From Paramecium tetraurelia (Eukaryota > Ciliophora > Oligohymenophorea > Peniculida > Parameciidae): a stretch of 64,000 nucleotides of DNA. Location of the stretch: assembly GCF_000165425.1 (NCBI RefSeq), contig NW_001798962.1, forward strand, positions 65,705 through 129,704, given 5' to 3'. Shown one piece after another: positions 47,062 to 59,613 of the stretch. The position numbers and the translations under genes are program-made. How positions within the stretch are numbered: position 1 is the stretch's first letter; each line of letters opens with the position of its first letter. The notes below the pieces were generated by a model. That model was not told where the DNA came from. It did not search any database and worked only from the letters and a program-made list of their open reading frames with translations.

Positions 47062-48478
47062 ATGCGCAAAGTAATTCTCAAAGCAAAAATATATAGTTGT
47101 ATCCTTATAATACTTTCAGGAACAGTTGCTGTTCTAGCTTGTATATTGGCTGGCTAGGTGAATGATTAAGAAGTAAAAATTTATGGAACTCTTTATGCAA
47201 TGGCAGCATTAATAACTATGTCAATCAACATTTATATATTCTACTAATTGCAAACTATTAACCTGATCAATGCAGAAATCAATAATTTCAATTGCCTCTC
47301 TTCATGGAAAATATTGCACAAGTCAATTTTAAATAATTCAGATTTGTGGTTTGCAAATTATGTATTAAAATGCCTTATCGTCATTATTTTTCATAGTACT
47401 ATGAGTTTTATAACAAGATTGAAATATAGGGATGTTGCTTTTGAGTTCACCTAAAGTATTTAATAATTAAACTAGATATGTCAATTTCAATTGTACTGTT
47501 TATTCTCAGCTTTATACTCGGTTTCGTAGTGTAATTACTTTTTGTGATCTAATTGATAACAATGTTGGCTGATTTTAAAGAGTATGCAAAAGAAACAGTC
47601 TTTACTTTTCATATAAAGGAATCACTTTAAGAAGAGAAACAATATAAAAGAGGAATTACATTAGTAGCAATCATCTTTATTCTTGGTTCAATTGCATATT
47701 ATGCAGTAAAATTAGCCTTGTACATAATGATAGCCAAAAACAGTGAAGAAATTAATACTAAAGTATTTTCCATAATTGTTTCTATCCTAAGTGTTAGTTG
47801 CATGATATTGTGCTCCAGAATATACAAATAACTTAAAATTATTTATAAACAAATACCAGACCCCTAAGATGTGATAATATATAATATCAATATCCCTTGT
47901 TTTACTGGATGGTTCATTTTGGTAAGATCGTTGGTGTTTTGTAAGAAATTCAGATTTTGGAGAAACTTAACGTTTATTTTATTGTACATCTAATCTATTT
48001 ATGGATTAATTAAATTTCCTTTTTATCAGATATATGGCGTGACCATAGATCAAATGTACAGTCTTGATTCTTATCTATATTGTGATACAGCTATTTTGGT
48101 TGCTCTAATGTTTTGGTAGTTCATTGAGCAGTTTGCTAGGGTCATTCATCAAGTCAAGAGAAGATACCTTGCATATTAATTCGAAGATCATAGAGTATTT
48201 AAATTAATTAATGATAGTAAAATATAATTCTCCCAATCGCAATAGAAGTTCAATAAGACGAATTAGGGAGAATCCATCATCAACAAATGATAGATAATTT
48301 AGTAGAAAATGCAACAGAAGATTATGGAGAATGCTGCTTTTGTTTGGATAAAATCTCAAAAGGTTAAAGGGTGCATAAATTAAAATGTCACTCCTCTCAT
48401 GTTTTTCATTATTATTGTATGTCTAAATGGTTAGCTAATCATAATAATTGCCCATTGTGTTAATAAACTATCAATTGA
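47062..48478 (+). CDS. Multi-pass membrane protein with C-terminal RING-H2 finger
   Basis: About eight hydrophobic helices (e.g. IYSCILIILSGTVAVLACIL, IVLFILSFILGFVVQLLFVI, LYCDTAILVALMFWQFIEQF) precede a RING-H2: CCFCLDKISKGQRVHKLKC, HVFHYYCMSKWL, then CPLCQQTIN before TGA. The frame change before the finger is explained by a 23 nt intron (GTATTTAAATTAATTAATGATAG, 48198-48220); another lies near 47455-47473. Ubiquitin ligase activity at a membrane is inferred from the finger. Third membrane RING protein in the window, with no sequence kinship to the other two beyond the finger. Confidence 0.82.
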
Positions 48479-48939
48479 AATATATTTATTTTTATTAAAT
48501 TATATGTATATAATATAGATAATTAGAATTTTTTCATAAAATAATTAATTTTAACTTTTGATAATTTATTCACTAATATTTATACAATAAGATTGAATTA
48601 AGGAGAATATTTTAATTTGAAAAACAATAATTAAAAGCAACTGAAGAATAAAAGGTACAACCTCAAAGAAAATCCCTTTTGCAATACTAGTTAAGTAAAC
48701 TAAGAACCAAAAGTTGTAATAAGAACCTTGTTATTTTTCAACATTATTCGTTCAACTTTTTAATAAAAGAATTAAGGAACCTTATTTCATTATGATTAGC
48801 TAAAATCAGAATACCTAATCTGAATGAATAATGTAAAATGAATTTAGTGAAATTATAGTGAATAAATTCTTGGCCTTATTTCAATAAGAATAAATCAAAA
48901 TCTCTCAATGTTATTAATATGGAATTAATTTTGCATTTG

Positions 48940-48973
<34 letters not shown>

Positions 48974-49388
48974 TATTTATTTTATTCATAACCATTTTAT
49001 TAGATTGTAAACTTATTATGATATAAATAATTCTGATTGTTATAAATTAGATATTGTATTCATCATTTATTATATATGGATATCATACAAAAAGTCATTG
49101 AGATTATACTTTTTTATGCTAAATAAACATTACAATCCTCTTCAGAAATTACTATCTAAGCATGCAAAGAAACACCATTATCTTATGATTACCTACATTA
49201 AAACCTTAATTATTAAATGAGATAACGTAATAAAGTAAAAGTTAATCTTCTTTGTATAAGAGAAATGAGCTATTTAGGATACCAAAAAGTAAAAAACCCA
49301 CAAATTTAATATAATTAAGTTAGCATTTGGGAAAGGATGATTGTAAACTATACAAAGCAAATGATATATCCAAATAATTATAACAAAA
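48479..49388. other. Intergenic region with AT microsatellite
   Basis: About 900 AT-rich bases. An 85-codon coding-like piece near 48610-48830 (containing RYNLKENPFCNTSQVNQEPK) has no start codon or clear splice partner and may be a remnant. The dinucleotide repeat is listed separately. Confidence 0.45.
48942..48970. repeat. (AT)n microsatellite
   Basis: An uninterrupted run of alternating A and T, 29 nt long, in intergenic DNA. Likely variable in length between strains. Confidence 0.9.
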
Positions 49389-50067
49389 TCAAACATTGTA
49401 TTAAATATTGTTTCCGCGAAGCAATTTTTCTGTTTCTACTCTCAATTTTTCTGTTTTCTTTTCAAAACTATCTAAATATTATAAAAAATGCATGGTGTCT
49501 TTTTACTAGTCTTCACTTTCTTCTGTTTTCTCATCTATCTATTCAAGTATGTAAGGTTGGTTGAGCTCTTGAAGATAGGCAAAGAATTAATCTTGTTATT
49601 CCTTTAACAATATTGCCTAATTTAAAATCAAATTTGAATTATACTTCTTGATCAGTCCTTCTCTCTAAATATTGTCTGCAATCAATTAGTAATTTTAGCA
49701 TTTTTTCTTATAAATTTGGACATTCAGCAGATTATTGTTATGGCTATTATTGCTCAAAATAAGGTGTGTCTTTTTTAGACATTTAAGGGCGTGTATTTTC
49801 TTTCTAATCACTTAAAACTAGATATCTATTTAATTTAGGTAAGGGACCTTCAGGAGGTCTTTTATCAAAAGGTTCTGAAAGTGTTCCCTTTGAGACTTGA
49901 TTTAATAAGATGCGAGCATATAAATTTCGATTCTTTTTCCAAACTTCATTTGTAGTCACTTGACATAATTTCTTAGTCCAAGCTTCAACCCTAATTTTTT
50001 AATGCTTATTCAGATTTTAATAGGTTTCCTCTATTGCAAGCATCACTTTAATAAATTCCTCGTCCAT
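49389..50067 (-). CDS. DUF4485-domain protein, probably ciliary
   Basis: The N-terminal 80 residues are a DUF4485 domain: MDEEFIKVMLAIEETYQNL, RVEAWTKKLCQVTTNEVWKK, NRNLYARILLNQVSKGTL, EPFDKRPPEGPLPKLN. The family is found mainly in ciliated organisms. A proline/glutamine linker follows, then a coiled coil (FEKKTEKLRVETEKLLRG). One 28 nt intron (GTATAATTCAAATTTG...TTAG, near 49625) joins RRTDQE to AILLKEQQDQ. About 215 residues. A basal-body or axonemal role is inferred from the family's distribution only. Confidence 0.82.
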
Positions 50068-50481
50068 AATGTCTGTTAATATATTTTATTATATTCAATA
50101 TCATTCCAAATTTAATCAATATATTCAGAATAATATTCAAATAGTTTTGACTTAAGTTGCATTTAAACATTAATAAATAAGCTAAATTATTGAAAACCTA
50201 TAAAATAAATATAAATCGCATTTCATTTTTTTATGAATTCTATTTGTATCATTTAATTACAATAACCCAAAAAGTCCGAATTAAAATTCTTAAATTGCTT
50301 TTGTTGATCTACTGTTTGAAATTCCAAAGAAATATATACTAAATGATATTCCATGTTTGACTTTTTACAAAATATCCTACAACTGAATGATAGAGACGAT
50401 CATAAATAAAATCTGCGACTAGCATCTCTCCATTTGAATATGTATTTTTACTGCATATAATTAAATTTATAAAAATGTAAT

Positions 50482-52767
50482 TCATTTTCTCTTTGCAAAT
50501 TCCTACAACGCCTCCCTTCTTGTGACAGGGTTTTCTCTATCATAATCTGTATTGAAGTGCTCCTCGGCTTCATCATAAGTTTGAACCTCATCTTTCTATT
50601 CTAAAGGAAATAGAACATTCGAGATTTCTTCCATTGGGAGAATATTATAAACAACTCCAATTATTATTATAATAAAATCTTACCATTTGACTTCTCCAAA
50701 TATTATACTGGATACTACTGTATTACCAATACCAGTAAATATGATGATTAATTCCAACATTTCAATCATTTCAATAGATAAATGTTTGGAAAGAGATTCT
50801 TTAATAGTTCTTCTTCGAAGTACGTTGTATTTATCTACAAAATAGTATAATGTCAATCCCATAATACTGAATAATATGCCAACTGGAATGATATCTCCAT
50901 AAAAGAAGGTGAACCACATAGTTTTCATAATGTCACCATATCTTTTAGCTTAGGAGTAATCAGGCATCTCCATAATTTCATTTGCTTCTTATTAAGTGAG
51001 TACACAATTCTTAGCATTTTTTTATTGTTTTTACCTTTGATAATCCTTTTAAATGCTCCATGGATCAACAAACCAAACTATGGGTGGAATAAATGCATTT
51101 AATAGGAATACATTAGATTCATTATAAATAAATCCCCCCTTTCCTATTACATTTCCAGTCAAATAAAAATCTATCACTAAGGATATTAAAGCGGTATTTA
51201 TAAATAATGCAACTGATTGTTTCCTAGCAAAACTAATATTGAATTTAGTTTTGTTTGATATTTTTTCTAAATCAACAATCAAATGATACACTTTTCCGAT
51301 TACGAATTTATTGAAAAACACTACTGTCCACGAAATAGACTAACTAGTCAAGAAGGCTATAGTTTAGGTTAACGAGTCCTTGATTCCTTTCTTTTCTTAT
51401 TCTTCAACTTATTCATTCATTCTTTCAGCCAATTCACTAAGGAACCAAATCAAAAAGAAACAACCTGTCATAAAACTTATAGAGATAGACCATGCAATAA
51501 TACGCGCTTTCACTTTTTATCCTGTTTAGATGTGTATAAATTCCCAATCTACATCATTAGGTTCTGGAGCTTCTTCAACATACAATTTGTGTTCATTCAA
51601 TATTAACCCTTTTTCCTTGATATCAGCTGTTTTGCCTTAATTAAAGAATGCTTTCATTCTTTCCCAACTAGTATGAGTGTTGTGTTGCAATACCATTTAT
51701 TTCATTTCCTCAGTTTAGAAACTTATGAAGGCAATTCCTGCAAATTTTTCCTTATTTACAAACAATTCATGCTCAACTTAATGAATCTTATGTTCTAAAG
51801 ATTCTAGTTTTTCATCCAGTTATTTGACTTTGAAATCTGCGAAATTCATGCCATTTTCTACTAAGTATTCTTACTTTTCTCTTACCAATTCTTTCAGTGA
51901 TTCTTCCAATTCTATTATTTCATCTAAATTATAAACCAAGACGATTTTCATGACTTTTAATTCTCTGCCATCTGCAGCATAATTTTAGAATATGTTCTTC
52001 AATACTTCTCTGTAATCTTCATCCAATTTTGGGATGTTTTTCACACAAATCGTATAATCAGATGGAGTCAATTAGGATTCATCAACTTCGATATCAATGC
52101 TTCTTTGGGCTTTCCTAAAAAATAAAAATGAAACCATGTTTGCCAATACTACAACTAATGATAAATTGGATTACCAATCTCTAATATCCTGTCTATCATA
52201 TACATTGGCTAAACTAACAAAATGCCACATGGATCCTCCACAAATTGAATTATCTTTCTTATGTAAATGATGCTCCAATTTTTAATTGGTAATTTAATGA
52301 TGTTTCAAATGATTCCCTTCCAATTTTCCTTGATTATAACAATAATCTCCCATTAGATCGGTAGCTAAACAAAACATTCCTTTCAATAGCCAAAATTCAA
52401 CCAAAATGAAGATACAATATTTAATGAACATGTAAAACAAAGGAAATCCTGATCCTAAAAATTTCATCTCTATGGGATCGCAATCATACTATAAATCCAT
52501 TCTTTCAACTGAATATCCACAACAAGGACATGTTGTCTAATCATCTACCTCCAATTCCTAAGCCACTCTCCTTGCTTTTGCATGTTTCTCTGCAAATTAC
52601 CAATCACAAGGAATTGCTAAAGGATTATAATGATTCTATTCATGAGATTTATGATGTAATTTTGGAACATTTTTTTCACTTTTACTTGGTTAATGTTCTG
52701 ATAAAGCCCTACTAGCTGCTTAAGAATCACGCTATTAAAATGAATTTTAAATGAAACGACTAGCCAT
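50482..52767 (-). CDS. CSC1/TMEM63-type cation channel
   Basis: CSC1/OSCA/TMEM63 proteins are osmotically or mechanically gated cation channels. After a cytosolic start (MASRFIQNSFQQRDSQAASR) and a small CxxC element (TTCPCCGYSVER) come the first helices, then the long cytosolic loop with the RRM-like piece LTPSDYTICVKNIPKLDEDY and coiled coil, then GIAFISFQTEEMKQMVL. The pore half has VNAFIPPIVWFVDPWS-type LLNAFIPPIVWFV, then WFTFFYGDIIPVGILFSIMG and YYFVDKYNVLRRR, strongly diagnostic. About 740 residues with short introns. Its location (plasma or vacuolar membrane) is not predictable. Confidence 0.85.
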
Positions 52768-52889
52768 TTCAAAAATTAAAATATTAATAGTGCATATTTA
52801 AGTTCATTAAACTTGATTATATTCTATAAAATACTAATTTTAAGTGATATTCATGTACTTTAAATATTAATTAAATAACATTCAATAAA

Positions 52890-53654
52890 GAACCGTCTTT
52901 TTGGAACTTCTAAATAGGAACCAAAAAATAATAACCACCTCCTCCCTAAAATCCCTAATAACCTAAGGTAATAGACTTGTCGGAGCAATAAAAAAGAGTA
53001 AGCTTCATTATTAATGAAGTCTGAAGCTAAAGTTAATGAATTGAAAGAATAGATATAAGAATTAGATAAACAAATATGTGAACAATATTAAAAAGCTAAA
53101 ACCTTTAGGGAAGTACAGCAAACTACAGCTAAGTCAAGAGCAGTAATGCTTCTCAAGAGAAAAAAGATGTACCTACTTTACTTAAGATTAGGTTGGAACA
53201 ATAATTAGGATAAATTCTCAATAATTAGATGACCTTAGATTAAGTAGCTTTCACTAAAAGAGAACATTTAAAATAAAATTCAAATGGTATCTAATTTCAT
53301 TTATATATAAGGCTTAAGCAATGTAGCAAGTTGTAGCAGTTCAAAAAGAAGCATTCAAAGAAATTGATATGGACAAACTGGAGGGTATTATGCTTCCTTA
53401 ATATCAATAGACCTCATGGATGATATGAAGTTTGAAACAGACTACATGAATGATGTGATGAATAGATATTATGCATGCGATATAAGGTGAATGTGAGTTA
53501 GATATAGAAATGGCAGAAATTGAAAATGATATGAATGTCAAGCCATTTCAGCCTCAGCAATTATAGCAGCAAGCTCCTAGATAAGTTTTACATTTAAATT
53601 ATAATATAGAATTATATAAACTATCTGCAAGCCTTTAACACTTACACCAATTGA
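52890..53654 (+). pseudogene. Broken ESCRT-III subunit gene (CHMP5/VPS60-like)
   Basis: ESCRT-III proteins form membrane-scission filaments. The recognisable order is NRLFGTSKQEPK, a helix KVNELKEQIQELDKQICEQY, SRAVMLLKRKKMY, then (after a 23 nt intron at 53169) LEQQLGQILNNQMTLDQVAF, AMQQVVAVQKEAFKEIDMDK and LMDDMKFETDYMNDVMNR. Three defects stand out: no ATG in frame before NRLFG, an extra A in the run at 53258-53261 that breaks the frame between VAFTK and ENIQNKIQM, and a second +1 shift near 53484 before GECELDIEMAEIEND. It may be a pseudogene or carry assembly errors; the downstream parts are well conserved, which favours a recent event. Confidence 0.6.
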
Positions 53655-53866
53655 TTCCTATTAAATATAATAATATTATAAAATTGATATAATCAATCAC
53701 CTTTAATAAATTATAACTTTAACTATGTTTAACTAATAGTTTTAATACATGAAATTAGCGGTATAAACTTTCACTGAATAATTTTATCTTAAATTCATAT
53801 TATAAAAATTAAGAGTTTAATTAAGAAATAATCTAATTATGATTATAAATTGTCTATACACATAAC

Positions 53867-55042
53867 TCAATTTTCATAATTCTATTTACAAATTAAAGGT
53901 AAAATAAATTTTTCTTCCTATTTTCTTGATTAATTTTCACAATTATAGTTTCGCCCTTATGAAATTTCATTATAGCGTTGTTCTTTTGATGTTGTTTCCA
54001 AATCTGAGAATGGGATGGTAATGTGTAAATTATCCTAAAGCACTCCTTAAACCCATTTATGCTTCTATACATCTTATAATTTGATTCTATTTTCGTGATT
54101 TGGATTTAATAACTCTCTGATCAAAGTTACTAACTCAAAACTTACTTGTCTAGGAAATTTGTATGTTCCTTAACTTATCATTATGAATATCTCTGCATTA
54201 TTTTTCCCGTAAAAAGGATACTCTCCAAAAATTAAATAATACAAAAGAATTCCTAATGCCCAAATGTCCAGACAAAAGTTAATTTTTTTGAGCTTTCCTG
54301 ATAATATTTCAGGAGCTATATAAAGAATGGTTCCAACATTCAAAGGCTCATCAAATGGTACACCAGTACCTGACAAATAGGCTAAGCCAAAATCTATAAT
54401 TTTAATCTACTTTAAATATTTAAATATTTACTTAAAAATTATTATTATCAATAAAAATAATGTTTTCCAATTTTAGATCTCTATGAATGACATTGTTTTT
54501 ATGCATATATGATACTGCATCTAAAATCTAAATGAATAAATGCCTGGCTATTTTTTCATTTAATGGTCCGTTTTCTAATATTAATCATTATATATACATA
54601 AGACAAAATCTAATAAGGTTTCTCCTTTTAAATATTCCATTTCTAAGACTGCTTCTGATTTTTCAGGGAATAATTTATACCCATACAAGTTCACTATGTT
54701 TTTATGTTTTAACAGTTCTAAAATCACAGCCTCTCTTGCTATGTATAAATATTAATTTTTTTATTCCTCACTAATAAACTTAATTATTTTCTCTTCATTA
54801 GTAACTTTATGTTGAATAAGCATAATTGTTGCTTAACCTCCTTTACAAATAAGAGTCACAGGTAGGTGCTCAAAAAGTATGTATTTACTATCTGGCTTTT
54901 TGCCATTAGTTGTTACGAATATCTTACCATTATATTTCAAATATTTTAAATCTTCTTCAAAAATTTCTTAACATTTATGATCAAAAAGTCTAACCTTTTA
55001 TGACGACTTTGTTCCCCCAACTAACTTAATAAGTTTACTCAT
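53867..55042 (-). CDS. Ser/Thr protein kinase (CAMK-like)
   Basis: An active kinase: the nucleotide-binding region GGQATIMLIQHK with KIIKF (lysine), EAVILELLKHKNIVNLYGY, the catalytic loop VIHRDLKLENIIF, KIIDFGLAYLSG, and VGTILYIAPEILSG with CLDIWALGILLYYLIFG. An intron of about 25 nt (GTAAATATTTAAAT...AGTAG, near 54405-54430) lies just before the DFG segment. The N-terminal 90 residues (from MSKLIKLVGGTKSSQ) form a small, possibly PH-like module common in ciliate kinases. About 370 residues. Substrate unknown. Confidence 0.87.
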
Positions 55043-55640
55043 GGAAGATGCTTGAGTAAAAGTAACATGTATAGGGTTTTATTATTGTTAGTATATAGTT
55101 AAATGAGAATCGCTGCAGAGTGAAGGAAAAGAATTGGATGGTAAATAATTTTTCATTGCGTAATTAAATAAAAATAATCATTTATTTTAAATTTTAATTC
55201 ATTTACATATAATAATATGTTAATTTAATATTATTTTATTTTTATATTAATTTAATTGTTTATTAAATCTCTCATTCTTAGTGGATGCTATATTTATCAA
55301 ATTTTATTATAGTGATGAATAATTGAAAATTACAATTTGTTAATTTATAAAAGAATTCTATTATGTTTAGATTGGAAAGTAGGTTTTTAAAGGCATTCAA
55401 TAGTTTACTTAATTCATTATTATTTTCATTGAACAAATAAGTAATATATAATTACTTAATAATTAAGTTTATCGATTTCTAGTGAAACAAAACAGTTTGC
55501 TTTAGTAAAGATAGGGGTTGGGGCGCTGTTCATTCACTTCTTAAATAAACCATTTATAATTGGAATTTTCCCAATTTAAGTTTTTGATTTATTTGATAAA
55601 TTGCAATAGATTATTTAAATTATATTTTAAGAAAATCAAT
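55043..55640. other. Intergenic region, divergent promoters
   Basis: About 600 very AT-rich bases between divergently transcribed genes. The only feature is a short GC-rich patch at about 55513-55526 (AGGGGTTGGGGCGCTG), which contains GGGGTTGGGG, about one and a half units of ciliate telomere repeat. Confidence 0.5.
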
Positions 55641-58600
55641 ATGATAATTACTCTTTTTATTGTATTTTTTTAGATGGCAAATTCTTAGTAAGGCGATGTT
55701 GTGTTTTATTGTGATAAAGATGTAGTGTTGAAAAATAAAGAAAATTAAATTCCTATTATTTTAGATTAAAATTCTCCAAATAATTTTACTTTTCGAGATT
55801 AACCTAAATATTTGCAATTTTTAGATGCTTTTAAAATAAATCTCAAAAATGTTATATATTCATCATTTGTACTTGGGCGGTGGAAAGGTCGTGACGNNNN
55901 NNTATCATTATCAAATAGGGCAATAGATACCCTTTAGATTAACTTAACATGGCATTCCATCTCACCGAAAAATTAGAAATTGAATTATACTTTAACTTAG
56001 GTTTATGAGACTGATATTGATATAGGATAATGTACAAGTGTAACATTTGTAGATTTGAAAATCTAAAAAATTAGCATCGTTTGCTAATATGATGACTAAT
56101 ATATAGCTCATATGTCTCATTATCAGAATGACGACTCAAATACCAAAATCATATCGAACTCTTATAACCCAAGAACATTATAATTATGCACATTCTCAAT
56201 TAATTCAGATTAGTATCAATAAATTTTAATTCTAAGTTTTAATGATTGCGAAACCTGGATCATTTATAAATTAGACATTGAACATATTTAAGTATTAGCA
56301 GAATCAAATAATTTTAAAAATTAAATTTTGAGGCATGTTGAATATGATCGCATGACTTTTTTTATGCAATTTGACCACATCTTACTTAATTGGTAGTCAA
56401 ATATTACTCTTTATGAAAATAATGATGAAAGAATACTAAATTTTAAATTTTAGGATGATAAATTTATAATTGTAGTTGAAAAAACAAACAACGATGTATA
56501 AGATGATTTGAAATCTGAAAATGTAATTCTTTACCGAAGCTAAAATCCATTAAAAATTATAAAAACTTATCATTTTATCATTTTGTAGTTTGATACATAT
56601 TTAGAATATATCAATCCAATTTCCATAAGTTATTTTCTACAATTAAAAATGCATTAACTATCTTCACTATAGTATAACAATCCCTTATTACTATCGATCA
56701 ATTAATTTCATGAATTGGTAACAATTAAAATAAATCAGCATTCCTGCTATTTAATTTGCAATGAATATTAATTCCAAAATTAAACTAGTTTGATAGAAAG
56801 TACATTCTATAAAAAATTGAAGATATTAACTGCTGTAATTATCCATAAAAAACCTTATGAGCAAGAATTTATTAATAATTCCTACGATATTCAATTTAAT
56901 TTACTTCATGATTATTTCTACTATCCATTATATTCAACTTTGGTCACAAAATTGAAATTGAATCCAGAATTTACTTGTTTAAATAATAGCAGTGCAATTA
57001 AATGCAATCTCTTAAAATATAACATATTAAGTAGATCTTGTATTGACCTAATTAAAAATTACATTTGGATCAAAGAATTTATTATCTAAAATTAATTACA
57101 TGTTTTATATTATTAACAAAATCTAGAACTTAAGTTGATGAATTGTGAAACAAATAAATCCTTTGTGGTTGGCAAATTTGAGGCTCTAGAAATAGATGAA
57201 AATTAATTTTACATTTTTAAAACTGATGTTTTTATACCCTATTAAAATGAAACAAAAATTTTGTGCCTATAATTTAAAAATGGTTCAAACAGTATTAACC
57301 CAAAAATTCTAAAAATCTAAGGAAAATTAATAACAGTTCTTTATAATAGACATCTTTATATCATTATTACAACAGTTTGCTAAATTTAAGTAATCGAAAG
57401 TAGCCTAATAGTAGAAAAATTCGTAGAGATGAGAGAATAAGGAGTAAGTTTCCTTAATAGATGCGAAAAGTTTGAAGTTTTTTTTGGTTTTATGAAGGCT
57501 TGTAGTTTTAATTAAACAATTATATTTTATAACCAAATATATACTGTTTAATTAAATTTTGATACCTAAATACTTTCTATCATTTCAATATCATCATCTT
57601 ATAATTCCTTGATTTTGATAGAGAAAACATAAAAAGAAGAAATTAACATCAACAAATACGAATTGATGGGTGATTAAAAAACCTTACTTTTTGCACTACC
57701 AAAATTTAGTTTTTAATATTAGATTCCTATTAAATATGTAACAACTGGATTTATTCTTGCAATTGCTGCATATAATAATAATACTAAAGTAATCTTGATT
57801 TATAATCTAATTAGTGCCTATCATGAAATTTTAGTTGATATTATTTACGTCGATAGTTTTAATTTCCATTTCTGCTCTGATACTTAATTTGCTTTTTTAA
57901 ATAATAAACAATGGAATATTTATAATCCACAAATTCTTGGCTTGGATTGTCAAATTGAAAAATTTGTTGAAAGCTCAAAGATTTTTAAATATGAATTATA
58001 ATAACGTTCAAAAATCAACTAAAGTGATCAAAAGAAAATCACCCTTAATTTTGAACTCATAAACCTAACAGGATATATAATACAAAGCAAATCTTCTGTA
58101 AAGACATTTGGATTTAACAATATAAATTAAAAAATTGCATTTGATCCTTTAAATTTAGTTTTAGGTCCTATTTACAATATATCGTCTTCAGATGCAACTA
58201 TCAATCCTCCACTTTAAAACATGAGAAATATAACTAAATCATTATGTGCTGAGTTAATTTAAACTATATGTTATAATTAAAAAAATAACGAAATTATTTT
58301 AGATATTTTAAATGATACAATAAATATGTAAATTTAGTTAATGTTTGATTTATTTTCTCTAAGGTAAAAGCATTTATAAACATTTAAAAGCGAAGAATAT
58401 TATATTATAGCTTATTTTTCTGGAGATTTTGTATAAACCTTCGAAATATATAAATAAAATGTAGGGCTTATCATTAAAACTAATTTACAAGAGTAATTCA
58501 GAATGAATTATGATTGGATTAATATATTTTCAAATTATTGCTTAATATAGTAAAATGAACAATTACACGTTTATGTTATTTAGTCGGATTCATTCATAAA

Positions 58601-59456
58601 AATTGATACTTTACAGTTTTAATGTCGAGATTGTGAGACAATTAAAGTTAAGAATTCTAAAAATACAATAATGATAACTTAAAGTATAAATGCTCATTTT
58701 TCATTTGAATCATCATTTGTAATTTTGTAAATAATTAAAAACAAAGTTTTTTTACATTATTTTAATTAAGTAGAGGAAGAGTTTTTGCTTTATAAATTAA
58801 AAAGTATAATTTATATTAGATTTTACGATCTGATCTCAATATAAGATAACTAACTCTCAGGCAAAATAGTTGGGTTCTAACTTTAACATAAAATATACGT
58901 CCTTAACATTGTGTTAAATTTAGAAATAGATTAATTAAAAATTTCTAGCCAGATAGGAATTGTTTCATATTTTGGAATTACCACTGTGAATCAAATTTTT
59001 ATCCTAGAATCAAATTTAATGTTAATCTCAACAAGTTGCTTTTTAAATACACACTTACTCTTATATAATTTGTCAGACTTTTCAGTTTTTAATTCTAAGT
59101 ATCCAATATAAGCTGTATCTATTGATTAATACCCATAAATTCAATTTTACAATCTTACTCATTTTTTTATTACTTTTAGGAATAGTGATTCAATTTAACT
59201 ATTTAAGATATCAGAATACACATTAGATATGCAAAATACCTCGAATAAATATGTAAATCTTTTGTTTTCAAATAATGAGCAGAATTTAGAAATCTAAGTA
59301 GAATTAAATTAAATTTCAAATCTAAGTTTATTTTCTATTTGCTAAAAATACATTGTCTATTTAATCTTATTGGCTTGCCTAGTATTTTGTTTTTTAGCAA
59401 AACGAAAAAGAAAATTGAGATCCGAGATTGAAAATCATAGTGAAATAGAATTATGA
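55641..59456 (+). CDS. Large type I membrane protein, intronless
   Basis: One uninterrupted frame of 1,272 codons, very rich in Asn, Ile, Phe, Lys and Tyr. It begins with a signal peptide (MIITLFIVFFQMANSQQGD) and ends with one membrane helix (YIVYLILLACLVFCFLA) followed by a basic stop-transfer (KRKRKLRSE) and a short tail. Many N-glycosylation sites; few cysteines, so it is not a ciliate surface antigen of the Cys-repeat type. The 6-N gap at 55897-55902 keeps the frame. No domain recognised. Having no intron over 3.8 kb is unusual next to its intron-rich neighbours. Confidence 0.78.
55897..55902. other. Assembly gap (6 N)
   Basis: Six undetermined bases inside the large membrane-protein gene. 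The 24 bases just before (CTTGGGCGGTGGAAAGGTCG and on) are far more GC-rich than the surrounding gene and may be low-quality or foreign sequence. Confidence 0.95.
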
Positions 59457-59613
59457 TTTCCAATTATGGACAAAGAAATTAACATTTGATTGTTATGTGA
59501 GTGTATGGTTTTTTTAATTATATTTATCATTATTAATTGAATGTATGAGTATTGACAACTATTTTATATTTGGTTCTGGCAATAAAGTATTTTATAAATA
59601 TTTTTAATTTAAA

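Noticed and set aside
49337..49564. Plus-strand frame MIVNYTKQMIYPNN
   Set aside because: Overlaps the coiled-coil end of the DUF4485 gene on the minus strand, which has family support and a fitting intron.
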